Assembly: GCA_021789755.1 (NCBI GenBank)
Contig: JAJYJD010000165.1
Location: 1-7,719 of the forward strand
DNA length: 7,719 nt
Direction of reading: 5' to 3'
From: Bacteroidota bacterium
Lineage (GTDB): Bacteria > Bacteroidota > Ignavibacteria > Kryptoniales > JAKASW01
The notes under the pieces were generated by a model. It saw only the letters and a program-made list of their open reading frames with translations. It was not told the origin of the DNA and searched no databases. Each line of letters opens with the position of its first letter. Position 1 is the stretch's first letter. The position numbers and the translations under genes are program-made. This document shows positions 6,872-7,719 of the stretch, piece by piece.

Positions 6872-6938
6872 TAATCCCCCGGCCGGAAAACTATTTTCGC
6901 ATCGCCTGTGTTCAGGATAGAAAAGCCTGGAGGTTATA

Positions 6939-7355
6939 ATGTTCGAGACTTTCGACTTATTTATAAATCAGATGCGAAAAGAAATAACATCGATCGGTGC
7001 CGCGGAGCTCAGGACTCCGGGAGAGGTCGACGAAGCGATAAAATCCGAAGGGACCACACTTATTTTCGTCAACTCCACATGCGGATGTGCGGGAGGCATT
7101 GCGAGACCGGCGCTTTCCATAGCGCTGAAGGGCAAGAAACAACCGGATAGGGTAACGACCGTATTTGCCGGACAAGACAGGGAAGCCACCGAACGAGCAC
7201 GGAGCTATTTCATGAACCAGCCCCCTTCGTCACCCTCGTTCGCGCTGTTGAAAGAAGGCAGACTCCTGAAAATGATACATAGAAGCGACATCGAGGGAAG
7301 ACCGCCGGAGGAAGTCGCAGAATTTCTCAGCGAGACTTTCAGGGAATACTGCTAG
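6939..7355 (+). CDS. Bacilliredoxin, BrxA/BrxB (YphP/YqiW) family
   Basis: A complete 138-residue cytosolic thiol-disulfide protein, slightly shorter than the about 145 residues of Bacillus BrxA/BrxB. The start is set by GGAGG 6 bases before the ATG. The diagnostic active site is the CGC motif (Cys48-Gly49-Cys50) in FVNSTCGCAGGIARPAL (43-59), replacing the CxxC of ordinary thioredoxins. SPSFALLKEGRLLKMIHRS (98-116) is the family's second signature and contains the Pro99 that packs against the active site in thioredoxin folds. The chain ends in Cys138, matching the family's conserved C-terminal Cys. In Bacillus such proteins remove bacillithiol from S-bacillithiolated proteins after oxidative stress. 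Whether this organism makes bacillithiol is unknown, so a different low-molecular-weight thiol partner is possible. It follows the phosphohexomutase on the same strand after 192 bases and probably has its own promoter. Confidence 0.93.
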   Translation: MFETFDLFINQMRKEITSIGAAELRTPGEVDEAIKSEGTTLIFVNSTCGCAGGIARPALSIALKGKKQPDRVTTVFAGQDREATERARSYFMNQPPSSPSFALLKEGRLLKMIHRSDIEGRPPEEVAEFLSETFREYC

Positions 7356-7414
7356 TGCCATTCCGACTAATTTTAGCCGCACATTGTTTGCTACAATTAG
7401 TGTTGGAATGAGCA
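7356..7414 (+). repeat. Long imperfect hairpin directly after the bacilliredoxin stop
   Basis: The left arm (7356-7376) reads TGCCATTCC...ACTAATTTTAG. The right arm (7391-7414) is its near reverse complement, CTACAATTAGTG...GGAATGAGCA. The arms match apart from two small bulges and one or two mismatches, and enclose a 14-base loop (7377-7390). It starts on the base after the TAG stop. No T-run follows, so a standard intrinsic terminator is doubtful. It may be an RNA 3'-end protecting structure, a REP-like element or a remnant of a small mobile repeat. Confidence 0.6.
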
Positions 7415-7495
7415 CCTCGCCAGATGTTTCTTTGACGGGATTAGCAAATGATGGTTGGATGAGCGCTAGAAACTTTCGCGGTTCTCCGTTCTTGA

Positions 7496-7536
7496 TCTCG
7501 TTGCACATCCCGCTGTGAGATCAGCATGTAACGAGA
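7496..7536. repeat. Inverted repeat in the right-hand spacer
   Basis: TCTCGTTGCA (7496-7505) can pair with TGTAACGAGA (7527-7536) over 10 positions, one of them a G-U pair, around a 21-base loop. A competing shorter pairing is GATCTC (7494-7499) with GAGATC (7517-7522). It lies in non-coding DNA between the bacilliredoxin gene and the small membrane frame. Its role is unknown. Confidence 0.35.
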
Positions 7537-7552
7537 GCGTCGCCCGCGCGTT

Positions 7553-7567
7553 GATTCAAAAAGAATC
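7553..7567. repeat. Small A/T-loop hairpin beyond the small membrane frame
   Basis: GATTC (7553-7557) and GAATC (7563-7567) flank five A residues, read as five T on the minus strand. It lies 8 bases beyond the stop codon of the minus-strand frame that ends at 7576. The stem is only 5 base pairs and has no downstream T-run, so it is at best a weak termination signal. Confidence 0.2.
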
Positions 7568-7575
7568 TTGAGGTC

Positions 7576-7719
7576 TTATTTTATTTCAGACCCGCTGTCA
7601 GAGTCGATTTCCGAATCGAGCTTCGCGGGGCTGAAGAATTTTATGTAGAGGTAGAGGTTCGCGGCCATGATCGCGCCATAGGCAAAAAATGGAAGCTCGA
7701 AGAAGGCGGTATCCATTAA
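7576..7719 (-). CDS. Small membrane peptide, or C-terminus of a longer membrane protein (5' side at window edge)
   Basis: Reading the minus strand, ATG at 7716 opens 46 codons ending in TAA at 7576-7578. Residues 4-28 are strongly hydrophobic and aromatic (FFELPFFAYGAIMAANLYLY lies within), forming one likely membrane span. An acidic, serine-rich tail with LDSEIDSDSGSEIK follows. Only one further codon (TTA, Leu) lies upstream before the window ends, so I cannot tell whether the ATG is the true start or an internal Met of a longer protein. The pattern of one span plus a short polar tail, with codon use like the neighbouring genes, argues that it is really coding. I do not recognise the family. 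It converges on the bacilliredoxin gene. Confidence 0.55.
   Translation of the reverse strand, partial: LMDTAFFELPFFAYGAIMAANLYLYIKFFSPAKLDSEIDSDSGSEIK

Noticed and set aside
6747..6938. A c-di-GMP or other known riboswitch ahead of the bacilliredoxin gene, suggested by the GCAAAG tract
   Set aside because: The other conserved blocks of the class (GGGCA upstream and the GGTAGCGGGGTTACCG region) are absent, and no other riboswitch consensus was recognised.

Overview
The window reads as chromosomal DNA of a free-living bacterium of moderate GC content, with good Shine-Dalgarno sites (AAGGAG or GGAGG) ahead of most genes. A sortilin-type BNR/Asp-box exoprotein, an OPT-family transporter, a type 2 phosphohexomutase and a bacilliredoxin together suggest the Bacteroidota/Chlorobiota/Ignavibacteriota side of the tree, or possibly Acidobacteriota. 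No rRNA or other phylogenetic marker is present, so this placement is an inference. No rRNA, tRNA, CRISPR array, insertion sequence or phage gene was seen.

Layout: positions 1-2088 (minus) hold the first 696 residues of a large exported Asp-box beta-propeller protein that runs off the left edge. Its frame is open over the whole stretch. Positions 2280-2784 (minus) carry a compact BrnT-BrnA type II toxin-antitoxin pair with a recognisable promoter and a palindrome over its -35 box. Positions 3049-5064 (minus) encode a complete 671-residue OPT-family transporter. A 281-base divergent spacer follows, then a complete phosphoglucomutase/phosphomannomutase-family enzyme (5346-6746, plus). After a 192-base spacer with inverted repeats comes a bacilliredoxin (6939-7355, plus). 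The right end is a 220-base spacer with a long imperfect hairpin, then a 46-codon frame for a small membrane peptide or the C-terminus of a longer one (minus).

The genes do not form one pathway. The left half is three minus-strand transcription units: transporter, toxin-antitoxin and exoprotein. The toxin-antitoxin unit lies exactly between two nearly identical hairpin terminators 740 bases apart. The right half is two plus-strand housekeeping genes, one for sugar-phosphate metabolism and one for thiol redox. The window looks mostly ordinary. The parts worth a second look are the twin hairpins around the toxin-antitoxin unit, the inverted-repeat spacers at 6754-6871 and 7356-7414, and the small membrane frame at the right edge. 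I see no convincing evidence of an undescribed multi-gene system here.
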